A stretch of DNA of 64,000 nt from Candidatus Melainabacteria bacterium (GTDB lineage: Bacteria > Cyanobacteriota > Vampirovibrionia > Gastranaerophilales > Gastranaerophilaceae). The position numbers and the translations under genes were made by a program. The notes under the pieces are model-generated. The model was not told the origin of the DNA, did no database searches, and was given only the letters and a program-made list of their open reading frames with translations. The DNA is taken from NCBI GenBank assembly GCA_003258795.1, contig QHMH01000009.1, forward strand, positions 1-64,000, read 5' to 3'. Below are positions 42,827-51,671 of this stretch, in pieces. Numbering within the stretch: the first letter of the stretch is position 1; the number at the start of each line of letters is the position of its first letter.

Positions 42827-44254
42827 TCAATTGCCTATTTCATGAAGCTTGATAAAGTTTGTTTTTCCAACCATAATATCTGGAATAGCACCAGTTAAAA
42901 TAATTTTATCACCATTTTTATAGTGGAATTTATTCTTCAAGATATTTTCAATATCAATAAGGGTTTCTTTTGAAAACGTTTCAGTCAAATTTATTCGAAG
43001 TGGGAATACGTCGCTAAACAACACCAATCTTCTTGTATTTCTTGCACTTGGACAAAAACTTATTACAGGAACAGAAGGTTTTGCCTTTGATAAAAGTTTT
43101 GGAGTATATCCGCTTGCTGTCAGTGCAAGTACAGCCTTAACATTAACTTTTTCAATCATATCAACAATTGCCGTACAAATTGCAATTGAATCATCTTTGC
43201 AACAATCAACAAGGTCTTGTGGATAAAAGTCATGTCTAATCAAATCGCTGTTTTCCACATTTCTCGCAATCGATTGCATCATTTTTACAGCTTCGATAGG
43301 ATATTTACCTGCTGCTGTTTCTCCTGACAACATAATCGCATCTGTACCGTCAAGAATTGCATTTGCAACGTCAGAAGCCTCTGCCCTTGTAGGGATAGGT
43401 TGTTCTGTCATAGATTCAAGCATTTGGGTTGCAACGATAACAACTTTTCTTTGCGCATTTGCTTTTCTAATCAATTCTTTCTGAACAATCGGAACTTTTT
43501 CTGGAGAAATTTCAATACCCAAATCTCCTCTTGCTACCATAATACCTGCTGAGCGCATAATAATTTCGTCAATATTATCCAAAGCTTGTGGTTTTTCAAT
43601 TTTTGAGATTATTTTAATTTTACCGTTATTTTGTTTAATAACGTTTCTCAATTCCATAACGTCTTCAACGTTTCTTACGAAGGATAATCCCAAATAATCC
43701 AATTCATTATCAATTGCAAATTTAACGAATTCTAAATCTCTTGCAGTCAAAACTTTCAAACTACCTTGTGACCCAGGGATGTTAATACCTTTTCTTTGTT
43801 TTAGAAGTCCGCCACACAAAACTTTTGCATATACAACATCATCTTCAGTTTTTTCAACTTGCAAAACAAGTTTGCCATCATCAATAAATATTTTTTCTCC
43901 TACAACAGCATCTTTTGCAATTCCTTCATAATCGACTGGAATAATTCCATCTTTATATTCACTTTGATGTCTTAACTTTATTACAGAATCTTTGAGAAGC
44001 TCTATCGGTTCTTCCAAAATTCCAACTCTGATTTTCGGACCTTGTAAATCCAAAAGAATAGGTATTGGATGTCCTGTTTCTTCTTCAATTTCTCTAATAG
44101 CATGTATTCTTTGCAAATGTTCTTCTTGTGAACCATGAGATGAGTTCAATCTGAACATGGTAACTCCAGCGTTGTATAATTCTTTCAATTTTTCCTTGGT
44201 ATTACTTGCTGGTCCTACCGTTGCGACTATTTTTGTTGCCGTTAAATCTCTCAT
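42827..44254 (-). CDS. pyk: Pyruvate kinase
   Basis: Converts PEP and ADP to pyruvate and ATP. Signatures: RLNSSHGSQEEH, ISKIEKPQALDNIDEI, MVARGDLGIEI and SGETAAGKYP; the C-terminal regulatory domain is complete. 475 residues from the ATG at 44254, which follows GGAGG by 6 nt; the frame extends 7 codons upstream. With the PPi-dependent phosphofructokinase it defines a fermentative glycolysis. Confidence 0.96.
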   Translation of the reverse strand: MRDLTATKIVATVGPASNTKEKLKELYNAGVTMFRLNSSHGSQEEHLQRIHAIREIEEETGHPIPILLDLQGPKIRVGILEEPIELLKDSVIKLRHQSEYKDGIIPVDYEGIAKDAVVGEKIFIDDGKLVLQVEKTEDDVVYAKVLCGGLLKQRKGINIPGSQGSLKVLTARDLEFVKFAIDNELDYLGLSFVRNVEDVMELRNVIKQNNGKIKIISKIEKPQALDNIDEIIMRSAGIMVARGDLGIEISPEKVPIVQKELIRKANAQRKVVIVATQMLESMTEQPIPTRAEASDVANAILDGTDAIMLSGETAAGKYPIEAVKMMQSIARNVENSDLIRHDFYPQDLVDCCKDDSIAICTAIVDMIEKVNVKAVLALTASGYTPKLLSKAKPSVPVISFCPSARNTRRLVLFSDVFPLRINLTETFSKETLIDIENILKNKFHYKNGDKIILTGAIPDIMVGKTNFIKLHEIGN

Positions 44255-44379
44255 TTTGTTATCCTCCGCCCACATAATGATAACATAATATTACGAATTT
44301 AAACAAAATATTTTACTGGGGGATAAAAAATTTTAAAATGTGGTATATAATCCTTAACACCAAAAAAAAGGAGATTAAA

Positions 44380-45075
44380 ATGTTGAAGAAAATTATAGCA
44401 GGATTTTTAATTTTGGGTTTTATTCAATTTCCAACAATGGCTGCATGCTCAACTCAAAGGGTTGAACACATTTGCATAAATAAAAAAGCACCTGTACATA
44501 CCGTAACTCTTACTGATAGGTCTGCCGTTATTGATAAAGGAAATGTTATCGCTGTAAAATACAAGGCAAGATTTTACTCAAAAACTGCTCATGCTGGAGA
44601 TTTAGTAGAATTCAAAATTCCTGATGCATTATATACTGAAGAAGGAACTCAAATTTTCCCTGCAAACACTACTTTTACCGCAGAGGTTACAAGAATAGAA
44701 CACCCTAAGTGGTTTAATAAAAATGCAAGAGTTTCTATGAGGTTTAGAACAATAACTCTTCCTGATTGCAGGGTTATAGATATTGATGCAATGCCGTTTA
44801 CAAAGGACGGAAAATTAAAAGAAGGTCCATGGATGACTACTGGAAAATTATTTTTATCAACTGTTTCCTTTGGTATTATCGGTGCAGGTGCAGGCGTAGG
44901 ATTTGCATTTATTCCAACTCCTGCAAAATTAGGCGCAGGTTTTGCAATCGGTATTCCTGTTGGCTGTGCAGTCGGACTCGCAACTGGATTGATTACAAAA
45001 GGCTTGCATTACAGAACAAAATGCGGTGAAGAAATCTATATAATATTTGAAACGGATACATTCGTTTGTAAATAA
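44380..45075 (+). CDS. Exported protein of unknown function
   Basis: 231 residues with a signal peptide (MLKKIIAGFLILGFIQFPTMAA) and three conserved-looking cysteines after it. The central part (FKIPDALYTEEGTQIFPANTTFTAEVTRI) resembles the beta fold in which a stiff Pro-x-x-Thr loop follows a Gly-rich strand, as in VirB10/TrbI-like domains. A Gly/Ala-rich hydrophobic stretch (about 155-205) could insert in a membrane. The ATG at 44380 follows AAGGAG. Family not recognised. Confidence 0.6.
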   Translation: MLKKIIAGFLILGFIQFPTMAACSTQRVEHICINKKAPVHTVTLTDRSAVIDKGNVIAVKYKARFYSKTAHAGDLVEFKIPDALYTEEGTQIFPANTTFTAEVTRIEHPKWFNKNARVSMRFRTITLPDCRVIDIDAMPFTKDGKLKEGPWMTTGKLFLSTVSFGIIGAGAGVGFAFIPTPAKLGAGFAIGIPVGCAVGLATGLITKGLHYRTKCGEEIYIIFETDTFVCK

Positions 45076-45083
45076 AAATTTAG

Positions 45084-45109
45084 GGGCGGTTTTATGAATA
45101 AAACCGCCC
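45084..45109. terminator. Bidirectional terminator
   Basis: 12-bp perfect arms (45084-45095, 45098-45109) around GA, in the gap between convergent genes. Confidence 0.8.
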
Positions 45110-45145
45110 TAATTTGACTCTTGTTAAAAAGTTTAGCCTTTTAGT

Positions 45146-46828
45146 TTACACACTAACAAGTTTTTTTGATTCTTGTTCCAACTGCAAAGTAACAGTTGTA
45201 AGATCACAAACACTTGCAGGTCCAAAATATTGGATTGCTCCTGGGAATTTATATCTGTCATTCATTGCCCAGTCTTCTCTGTTATCTTGCAATTTTTTGA
45301 AAACAGGTCCATTCAAATCAACCAAGGCTTTTTGAATTACAGGTTTGAATTCGCCATGTCTTTTTTCCATGTTCATCATCATTGTGATAGGAACACCACC
45401 TGCAATCCACTTGTCAGAAGTTTCTGTCAAGTTTTTAACAGATGAAAGATATCCAGTCGCACCTGAATTGATAAGTGCAAATGCATTATATCCAAGAGAA
45501 TAGCAATAATCTGCATCAAAGTTAGAAGGGAACGCACATCTGCCTTCATATCCGAAGAAGTGTGATTGATCAGAGAATTTACCAACATATTCCCCTCTAT
45601 CCTTCATTTCTGAAAGTCTTGTCTTAATCATTTCAATCAAAAGTTTTTCAGTTTCAATTCTTGAAACTTGAACATTACCGTGAGGATCTCTGTCCATCAA
45701 AAGTTGAGCTTTAATCAAAACTGGTAGTGATTCAAATACTGAAACATTTTCTTTGTTCAATCTTTGAGAAATCATTTCAAACTTTTCATGACCAGATGTC
45801 AAGTTGTTGTAATCAGCATCTTGTTCTAATTCTGTTAAAAGGTCATTAAGATTTTGAATCAATCTTTTCATTTCTGGAATAAATTCAATTAAACCTTCAG
45901 GAACAATGACGATACCAAAGTTTTTACCATTTTGAGCTCTTCTTGCGATAATATCACACATATCAGTAACGATATCGTCAAGTGACATGTTGTTTTGTTC
46001 AACTTCTTCTGATATCAAAGTAATATTTGGTTGAGTTTGAAGTCCAGCTTCAAGTGCAACGTGAGAAGCACTTCTTCCCATAATTTTAATAAAGTGCCAG
46101 TATTTTTTTGCAGAATTAGCATCTCTTTGGATATTTCCGATGAGTTCAGAATATGTTTTTGTTGCTGTGTCAAAACCAAAAGAAATTTCAATTTGGTCAT
46201 TTTTCAAGTCGCCGTCGATTGTCTTTGGACAGCCGATTACTTGAATATCTGCATTGTTAGCAACAAACCATTCTGCCAAAAGTGCAGCATTTGTATTTGA
46301 ATCATCGCCTCCAATTATAACAACAGCGCTGATGTTTAATTTTTTGCAAACCGCAAGTGATTTTTCGAATTGTTCTTGAGTTTCAAGTTTTGTTCTTCCA
46401 GAACCAATTATGTCAAATCCACCGGTATTTCTATATTCGTTAATATATTCTTCTGTTAATTCAATGTATTTTCCATCGATAATTCCAGAAGGGCCTCCCA
46501 AAAATCCATAAAGTTTGTTTTCTTTATTAGCAGATTTCAAAGCATCAAAAAGTCCAGCGATAACATTGTGTCCCCCTGGAGCTTGTCCGCCTGACAAAAT
46601 CACTCCAACATTTCTAACTTCAGATGCCTTTTCTTCATCAGTTGAATTAAATGTTATAATAGGCTTTCCATAAGTATTTTTGAATAAATCTTTTATTGCT
46701 TCGCTGTCTTTAACTGAGTTTGTTGCCTCGCCCATTTTTACTTCGAGGTGATTGATTCCATTCTTCAAAGATTCAGGTAATTTTGGACTATATTTAAGTC
46801 TTTCTTCCTGTAATGGTGAATTTTTCAT
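45146..46828 (-). CDS. pfp: Pyrophosphate-fructose 6-phosphate 1-phosphotransferase
   Basis: PPi-dependent phosphofructokinase, reversible glycolytic step that saves ATP; typical of plants and anaerobes. Signatures: VILSGGQAPGGHNVIAG, GGDDSNTNAALLAE (phosphate-site region with Asp in place of the Gly used by ATP enzymes), CPKTIDGDLKN. 560 residues, the long type. The ATG at 46828 follows GAGG; the frame extends 11 codons upstream. Confidence 0.93.
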   Translation of the reverse strand: MKNSPLQEERLKYSPKLPESLKNGINHLEVKMGEATNSVKDSEAIKDLFKNTYGKPIITFNSTDEEKASEVRNVGVILSGGQAPGGHNVIAGLFDALKSANKENKLYGFLGGPSGIIDGKYIELTEEYINEYRNTGGFDIIGSGRTKLETQEQFEKSLAVCKKLNISAVVIIGGDDSNTNAALLAEWFVANNADIQVIGCPKTIDGDLKNDQIEISFGFDTATKTYSELIGNIQRDANSAKKYWHFIKIMGRSASHVALEAGLQTQPNITLISEEVEQNNMSLDDIVTDMCDIIARRAQNGKNFGIVIVPEGLIEFIPEMKRLIQNLNDLLTELEQDADYNNLTSGHEKFEMISQRLNKENVSVFESLPVLIKAQLLMDRDPHGNVQVSRIETEKLLIEMIKTRLSEMKDRGEYVGKFSDQSHFFGYEGRCAFPSNFDADYCYSLGYNAFALINSGATGYLSSVKNLTETSDKWIAGGVPITMMMNMEKRHGEFKPVIQKALVDLNGPVFKKLQDNREDWAMNDRYKFPGAIQYFGPASVCDLTTVTLQLEQESKKLVSV

Positions 46829-46892
46829 AATATAAAATCCTCTTTTGTCTGTAACAAACATATATTACAACAAACTCATCTTTAATATCAAA

Positions 46893-47705
46893 TTATTTTA
46901 AAATTTCTTTTTGATAAGCCCACGCAGAATGATTGTGAATGCTTTCTAAAGCTTCACACTCAACCTCAAATGAATTTATAACAGGATTTTCTCTTAATTT
47001 TACAACTATATCTCTCAAAATATCTTCGACAAATTTAGGATTTTCATAAGCCCTTTCTGTAACGAACTTTTCATCTGGACGTTTCAACAATGGGTAAATC
47101 TCGCAAGATGCACAATCTTCAACCAATCTTATCAAATCCTCAATCCAGATTTGGTTTTTCTCGTCATAAGAGATTTTAACCTTAATTATCGCTCTTTGGT
47201 TGTGAGCACCATATTTTGAGATAGATTTTGAACAAGGGCAAAGCGTCGTAACAGGGACTTTCACTCCCAAAATAAACTTGTAATCTTCACTTTCTTCGCC
47301 GTAATTATTTAGTATCCCCTCAAAAGAGCATTCATAGCTCATAGGAGATGTAAACCCAGTAACAGGAGCTTTTTTGTCGATAAAATACTTAAAAGTAAAC
47401 TTTAATTCCCCACATTTTGCATCAAGACGCTTGATTATTGCAGCAACGCACCCCTTAATGTCAATTCCGAGCAAGTTTTTTGTTTTCCAGATACTCAAAA
47501 CCTCAATAAATCTGGACATGTGAGTTCCCTTGTGATGCTTCGGAAGCGAAACATTTGCACGAACCTTTGCATTAACAATCTGGTTTGTATCATTTTTTCG
47601 CTGAATACAAAGCGGAAATTCTAAATTATTTATCCCGACTTTTTGGATATCGACCCCTCTTGAGTCTTTCAAATTTTGCGTATCTTTAAGCTCTTCTGTC
47701 ATCAC
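46893..47705 (-). CDS. folE2: GTP cyclohydrolase FolE2
   Basis: Type IB GTP cyclohydrolase making 7,8-dihydroneopterin triphosphate for folate or queuosine synthesis; metal-flexible alternative to FolE. Signatures: DSRGVDIQKVGI near the N-terminus, VPVTTLCPCSKSIS (metal and Cys ligands) and ESIHNHSAWA at the C-terminus. 270 residues. Overlaps the RWYD-repeat gene by 20 bp, so the two are cotranscribed and probably coupled. Confidence 0.92.
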   Translation of the reverse strand: MMTEELKDTQNLKDSRGVDIQKVGINNLEFPLCIQRKNDTNQIVNAKVRANVSLPKHHKGTHMSRFIEVLSIWKTKNLLGIDIKGCVAAIIKRLDAKCGELKFTFKYFIDKKAPVTGFTSPMSYECSFEGILNNYGEESEDYKFILGVKVPVTTLCPCSKSISKYGAHNQRAIIKVKISYDEKNQIWIEDLIRLVEDCASCEIYPLLKRPDEKFVTERAYENPKFVEDILRDIVVKLRENPVINSFEVECEALESIHNHSAWAYQKEILK

Positions 47706-48057
47706 TTTCTCTTACCAAATCGGAGTTATCATACCCTTGTTCTTCAAGAGCAAGCAACAATTTCAATGCCGCACGGCGTTGTGTTTTTTTAGGAGCAACT
47801 TTTAGAAGTTCTATTGCCTTGATCACAACAGGGTCCTCGTCATACCAACGATTTCCACGTTCCTTATATTCTGACATGATATCGTAAACTCTATCTATCA
47901 CCTCTCCTGCAACTTGATCTTGCAGCTGCAACATAAACTCAGTTGCTGAATTTTCAATTTCATCGGTGCTTTTTGCTTCATCACAAGAAATTTTTAACAA
48001 TTCCAATGCTTCACGCAAAATAGGATCTTTATCATACCAACGTCTTTGCTGCTTCAT
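47686..48057 (-). CDS. Tandem RWYD-repeat protein of unknown function (second copy)
   Basis: 123 residues, the same size and layout as the product at 27041: RWYDKDPILREALELL (from R6) and RWYDEDPVVIKAIELL (from R70), 64 residues apart, each followed by a Gln-rich helical stretch (KKTQRRAALKLLLALEEQ after the second). The ATG at 48057 follows GGGG; the frame extends 15 codons upstream. It overlaps folE2. The paired copies in unrelated operons suggest a lineage-specific family; function unknown. Confidence 0.7.
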   Translation of the reverse strand: MKQQRRWYDKDPILREALELLKISCDEAKSTDEIENSATEFMLQLQDQVAGEVIDRVYDIMSEYKERGNRWYDEDPVVIKAIELLKVAPKKTQRRAALKLLLALEEQGYDNSDLVRESDDRRA

Positions 48058-48151
48058 ATTTTCCCCATTCTTTTTTCTATGCTTATATACTAATAGTACC
48101 ACATATTTTTATTTTATAATACAATAGGTAAAAAAACTTAAAGATTTAATT

Positions 48152-48598
48152 ATGAAAATACTTGTTATAAATGGTCCAAATTTAAATTTACTCGGTACAA
48201 GAGAGCCTGAAATCTACGGGGAGCTCTCTTTGAATGATATTGAGAAAAAAATTTTTGAATACGGAAAAGAGCTTAACGTTTCAGTGGAATTTTATCAAAG
48301 CAACATTGAAGGCGAGATTATAGATAAACTTCAGACCACAGATGCGCAAGGAATAATAATAAATCCTGCCGGCTATACTCACACAAGTGTTGCCATAAGA
48401 GATGCGATATCAGCCATAAAAATACCTACAATTGAAGTTCATATGTCTAACATATACTCAAGAGAAGATTTTCGAAAAGAATCCCTAACCGCTCCTGTGT
48501 GCGTTGGACAAATTTCAGGATTTAAAGAAAACGCCTATATTTTAGGTCTAAAAGCAATTGTTGATTACCTAAACAATCCTACTGAAAATTGTTCGTAA
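48152..48598 (+). CDS. aroQ: 3-dehydroquinate dehydratase, type II
   Basis: Shikimate pathway step from 3-dehydroquinate to 3-dehydroshikimate. Signatures: INGPNLNLLGTREPEIYG (catalytic Tyr), QSNIEGEIIDKLQ, NPAGYTHTSVAIRDA and EVHMSNIYSREDFR (catalytic His). 148 residues. TATAAT lies upstream. Its 3' end overlaps the convergent uridine-kinase-like gene by 20 bp. Confidence 0.96.
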   Translation: MKILVINGPNLNLLGTREPEIYGELSLNDIEKKIFEYGKELNVSVEFYQSNIEGEIIDKLQTTDAQGIIINPAGYTHTSVAIRDAISAIKIPTIEVHMSNIYSREDFRKESLTAPVCVGQISGFKENAYILGLKAIVDYLNNPTENCS

Positions 48599-49433
48599 TT
48601 GTGTAAATATATTCAATAATTTGTGAGAAATATTCAAGGTCAGCACTTCCAGAAATAACCATGTCTGCTTCCTTTTTACAAGGTTTAACGTATTTGTCCC
48701 CAGACACTCTAACATATTCCCAGTATTTGAGAGCATTCTCAAGACTTTGGTTTCTCTCTCCAGCCCTTTCAAGAAAACGTTTTTTTCTGTTTTCATCAGA
48801 TGCCTTGATGAATATTTTGATATCAAGCAAGTCCTTAACATCACCAAACATAGTAGCCATGCCTTCAACAATTATTATCTTTCTCGACTCAACAGGTACA
48901 GCATTTGGAACACAAACCCCTGTTCCATTTTGAAGATATTTTGGACTTCTAATATTTTCACCCTTGGATAATTTTTCTAAATCTGATTTTAATAAATCTA
49001 ATTGAAAACTACTTGGAGCATCAATTTCATAACCTGAACTTACAAGATTATCAAAATTTCCATGCTCCTTAACAAGATCAGAAATATCATTAAAATAATA
49101 ATCACCCGTAATTACAGTAATGGGCAAATCAAGCTTTATGATTGTTTTTTTTAACTCATTGCAGATAGTTGTTTTTCCGCATGCCGATTCGCCCGTAATA
49201 CCAATTAAAATTCTTTTGTCTGGATTTGTAATAAGTCGTTTTGTAAACTTAGATATAAAATCCGTCGAAACTTCAAGTAAAATCGGATGCTCACATTTTT
49301 TGTCATACGAGATAATTTGTTTAAACTTGCTTTGAAGGTAAAATGCCAAAAGCTCTCTGCCGGCTTTTTGTGAAAAATCCGGTTTCAAAATCTTATCCGT
49401 CAGATTATTTTCCCTTTCAATCAATGAAAACAT
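48579..49433 (-). CDS. Uridine kinase/phosphoribulokinase-family P-loop kinase
   Basis: 284 residues. The N-terminal 75 residues are an extra, unrecognised segment; the kinase domain follows with the P-loop GITGESACGKTTIC (about 78-91), a Walker B-like IIIVEGM and an RxxRFLERAGER lid. Similar proteins phosphorylate uridine or pantothenate-like substrates; the exact substrate is uncertain. May complete uracil salvage with upp and udp. Convergent with aroQ, 20-bp overlap. Confidence 0.7.
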   Translation of the reverse strand: MFSLIERENNLTDKILKPDFSQKAGRELLAFYLQSKFKQIISYDKKCEHPILLEVSTDFISKFTKRLITNPDKRILIGITGESACGKTTICNELKKTIIKLDLPITVITGDYYFNDISDLVKEHGNFDNLVSSGYEIDAPSSFQLDLLKSDLEKLSKGENIRSPKYLQNGTGVCVPNAVPVESRKIIIVEGMATMFGDVKDLLDIKIFIKASDENRKKRFLERAGERNQSLENALKYWEYVRVSGDKYVKPCKKEADMVISGSADLEYFSQIIEYIYTITNNFQ

Positions 49434-49530
49434 CGCATGCTATCCGTTAATTTAATTATTTTTTATATAATACATTTAAAGATTTTTTTTTGCTACATAG
49501 TTATAAGAAATGTAAAATATAAAATTTGAG

Positions 49531-49558
49531 TTTACCGATTTTTTTTTTGATGTATCAT
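49531..49558 (+). promoter_or_regulatory. Candidate promoter of atpD-atpC
   Basis: TTTACC (49531-49536), 16-bp T-rich spacer, TATCAT (49553-49558); 28 bp before atpD. Moderate matches to consensus. Confidence 0.4.
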
Positions 49559-49586
49559 AAACATATAAAATTGCAGTGAGGACGAT

Positions 49587-50993
49587 ATGGAAACATTAAC
49601 TAAAAATGAAGGTTTAATTACACAAGTCATTGGCCCAGTTGTCGATGTTGAGTTTCCGCAAGGTGAACTTCCGGAAATTTATAACGCATTAAAAATTGAA
49701 AAGGACGATGGCACATTTGTTGTTGCAGAGGTTCAACAAATGTTAGGTTCTAATAGAGTTAGAACAGTTACAATGTCCTCTACTGACGGTCTAAAAAGAG
49801 GAATGAAAGTAATAGATACAAAAGATTCTATTAAAATTCCTGTTGGAAAAGCAATTTTAGGTAGAATTCTAAACGTAATCGGCGAACCTGTTGACAACAA
49901 AGGCGCAATTGAAACAGAAGAATATCTACCAATTCACAGAGAGTCACCAGCACTTGTTGATCAAAACACAGATGTTGAAATTCTTGAAACTGGTATTAAA
50001 GCAATCGACCTTTTGCAACCTTATCAAAAAGGTGGAAAAATTGGTTTGTTCGGTGGTGCCGGTGTTGGTAAAACAGTTTTGATTATGGAGTTAATTCACA
50101 ATATCGCACTTGAACACTCTGGGGTATCAGTATTCGGTGGTGTTGGAGAAAGAACTCGTGAAGGTAATGACCTCTATAATGAAATGATTGAATCAGACGT
50201 AATCGATAAAGTTGCACTGATTTACGGTCAGATGAACGAACCACCTGGAGCAAGAATGAGAGTTGGTCTTTCTGCTCTTACTGCTGCTGAATACTTTAGA
50301 GATTTTTCTAAACAGGACGTGTTGCTATTTATTGACAACATTTTCAGATTTACTCAAGCAGGATCAGAAGTTTCAGCACTTCTTGGACGTATGCCGTCAG
50401 CCGTAGGTTATCAACCAACACTTGCAACTGAAATGGGTGAATTACAAGAAAGAATTACTTCTACAAAAGATGGTTCTATCACATCTGTTCAAGCAATTTA
50501 CGTTCCTGCAGATGACTTGACTGACCCAGCTCCTGCAACTACGTTCTCTCACCTTGATGCTTCAACTGTTCTTTCAAGACAAATTGCATCTTTGGGTATC
50601 TACCCAGCAGTTGACCCTCTTGCTTCAAACTCAAGAGTTTTAGATCCAAACATCATCGGTGAAGAACACTATAATGTAACTAAACAAGTTCTCGAAATTC
50701 TTCAAAAATACAAAGAATTGCAAGATATTATCGCTATTCTTGGTATGGATGAGCTTTCAGAAGAAGATAAATTGACCGTTAACAGAGCAAGAAAAATTCA
50801 AAGATTCTTATCTCAACCTTTCTTCGTTGCAGAAAAATTCTCTGGTATGGCTGGAAAATATGTAAAACTCGAAGATTCTATAAGAGGCTTCAAAGAAATC
50901 ATTGAAGGTAAACACGATGATCTTCCAGAACAAGCATTTTATATGGTTGGATCTATCGAAGAAGCGGTTGAAAAAGCTAAAGGACTTAACTAA
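49587..50993 (+). CDS. atpD: ATP synthase F1 beta subunit
   Basis: Catalytic subunit of F1Fo ATP synthase. P-loop GGAGVGKTVL (about 152-161), GERTREGND with the catalytic Glu, and the ALLGRMPSAVGYQPTLATEMG segment. 468 residues. Only atpC follows (1-bp overlap); alpha, gamma, delta and the Fo genes are elsewhere, the cyanobacterial-type split. Shine-Dalgarno TGAGGA. Confidence 0.98.
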   Translation: METLTKNEGLITQVIGPVVDVEFPQGELPEIYNALKIEKDDGTFVVAEVQQMLGSNRVRTVTMSSTDGLKRGMKVIDTKDSIKIPVGKAILGRILNVIGEPVDNKGAIETEEYLPIHRESPALVDQNTDVEILETGIKAIDLLQPYQKGGKIGLFGGAGVGKTVLIMELIHNIALEHSGVSVFGGVGERTREGNDLYNEMIESDVIDKVALIYGQMNEPPGARMRVGLSALTAAEYFRDFSKQDVLLFIDNIFRFTQAGSEVSALLGRMPSAVGYQPTLATEMGELQERITSTKDGSITSVQAIYVPADDLTDPAPATTFSHLDASTVLSRQIASLGIYPAVDPLASNSRVLDPNIIGEEHYNVTKQVLEILQKYKELQDIIAILGMDELSEEDKLTVNRARKIQRFLSQPFFVAEKFSGMAGKYVKLEDSIRGFKEIIEGKHDDLPEQAFYMVGSIEEAVEKAKGLN

Positions 50994-51397
50994 TGGCGAA
51001 TTTGCATTTGAAAATCACAACGAACGAAAAAGTTGTATTCGATGAAGATGTAAAAGAAATCTACTTGAAAGGCTCTCAAGGAGAGTTTGGAATTCTACCA
51101 AACCACATTCCTTTTATGACCCCTCTCGAAATCGGCGTTACTAAAATTGTGACTGAAAATGGAATAAAGTTCTATACGGTTATGGGCGGAATTTTTCAAC
51201 TAAAAGATAACGAGGCACTTATTCTCACTCAAACTGCCGAAGATGCTGAAATTATTGATGTGGAAAGAGCTTTAGCCGCTGAAAAAAGAGCAAAAGAACG
51301 CTTAAAAGAAGACGGATCTGATTTGGTTGATTACCGCAGAGCTGAAATCGCCCTCGCTAAAGCTATGGCAAGATTAAAGGCCGCAAATAAGCATTAA
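50993..51397 (+). CDS. atpC: ATP synthase F1 epsilon subunit
   Basis: 134 residues with the beta-sandwich N-terminal domain (GSQGEFGILPNHIPFMTPLE) and a two-helix C-terminal domain that inhibits ATP hydrolysis. Starts in the atpD stop codon region (TAATGG), so translation is coupled. Confidence 0.95.
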   Translation: MANLHLKITTNEKVVFDEDVKEIYLKGSQGEFGILPNHIPFMTPLEIGVTKIVTENGIKFYTVMGGIFQLKDNEALILTQTAEDAEIIDVERALAAEKRAKERLKEDGSDLVDYRRAEIALAKAMARLKAANKH

Positions 51398-51528
51398 GAA
51401 AGAGAGAACACATTTACTTTTGCAATTAAATGCATTAAGGTTTTGCGCGCTCTTTTTCATTTTACATTTTTCATGATTATTAGCAAGTCAGCTATCTTTA
51501 GCTGCATTATTTTTGCAATATAAGATTT

Positions 51529-51557
51529 TTGTCAAGTCTGTAAACTTTTGTTACAAT
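51529..51557 (+). promoter_or_regulatory. Strong sigma-70-type promoter with no gene behind it
   Basis: TTGTCA (51529-51534), exact 17-bp spacer, TACAAT (51552-51557). Five of six matches in each box. It starts a transcript of about 105 nt that ends at the terminator 51647-51670. Confidence 0.7.
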
Positions 51558-51563
51558 TTAAAA

Positions 51564-51671
51564 TCTTCATGTATTCATATTTTGCATGTTGACATATCAT
51601 GCACATGACAACTATCCCCAAATCTCCTCCCAAGATTATGGATGACAGCTACCGAAGGTAGCTTTTTTTTT
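51564..51671 (+). ncRNA. Candidate small regulatory RNA with a C-rich loop
   Basis: A transcript of about 105 nt is framed by the 51529 promoter and an intrinsic terminator, and has no open frame beyond 7 codons. Three hairpins are visible: TGCATG/CATGCA (51583-51588, 51598-51603), AATCT/AGATT (51621-51625, 51633-51637) exposing the loop CCTCCCA, and the terminator stem. A run of four C sits between the first two. C-rich loops of this kind pair with Shine-Dalgarno sequences in known sRNAs such as the UCCC-motif sRNAs of staphylococci. The mechanism here is inference. Confidence 0.55.
51647..51670 (+). terminator. Intrinsic terminator of the candidate sRNA
   Basis: Stem AGCTACC/GGTAGCT (51647-51653, 51657-51663), loop GAA, followed by nine T. 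The U-run overlaps the end of the convergent gene at 51670. Confidence 0.9.
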
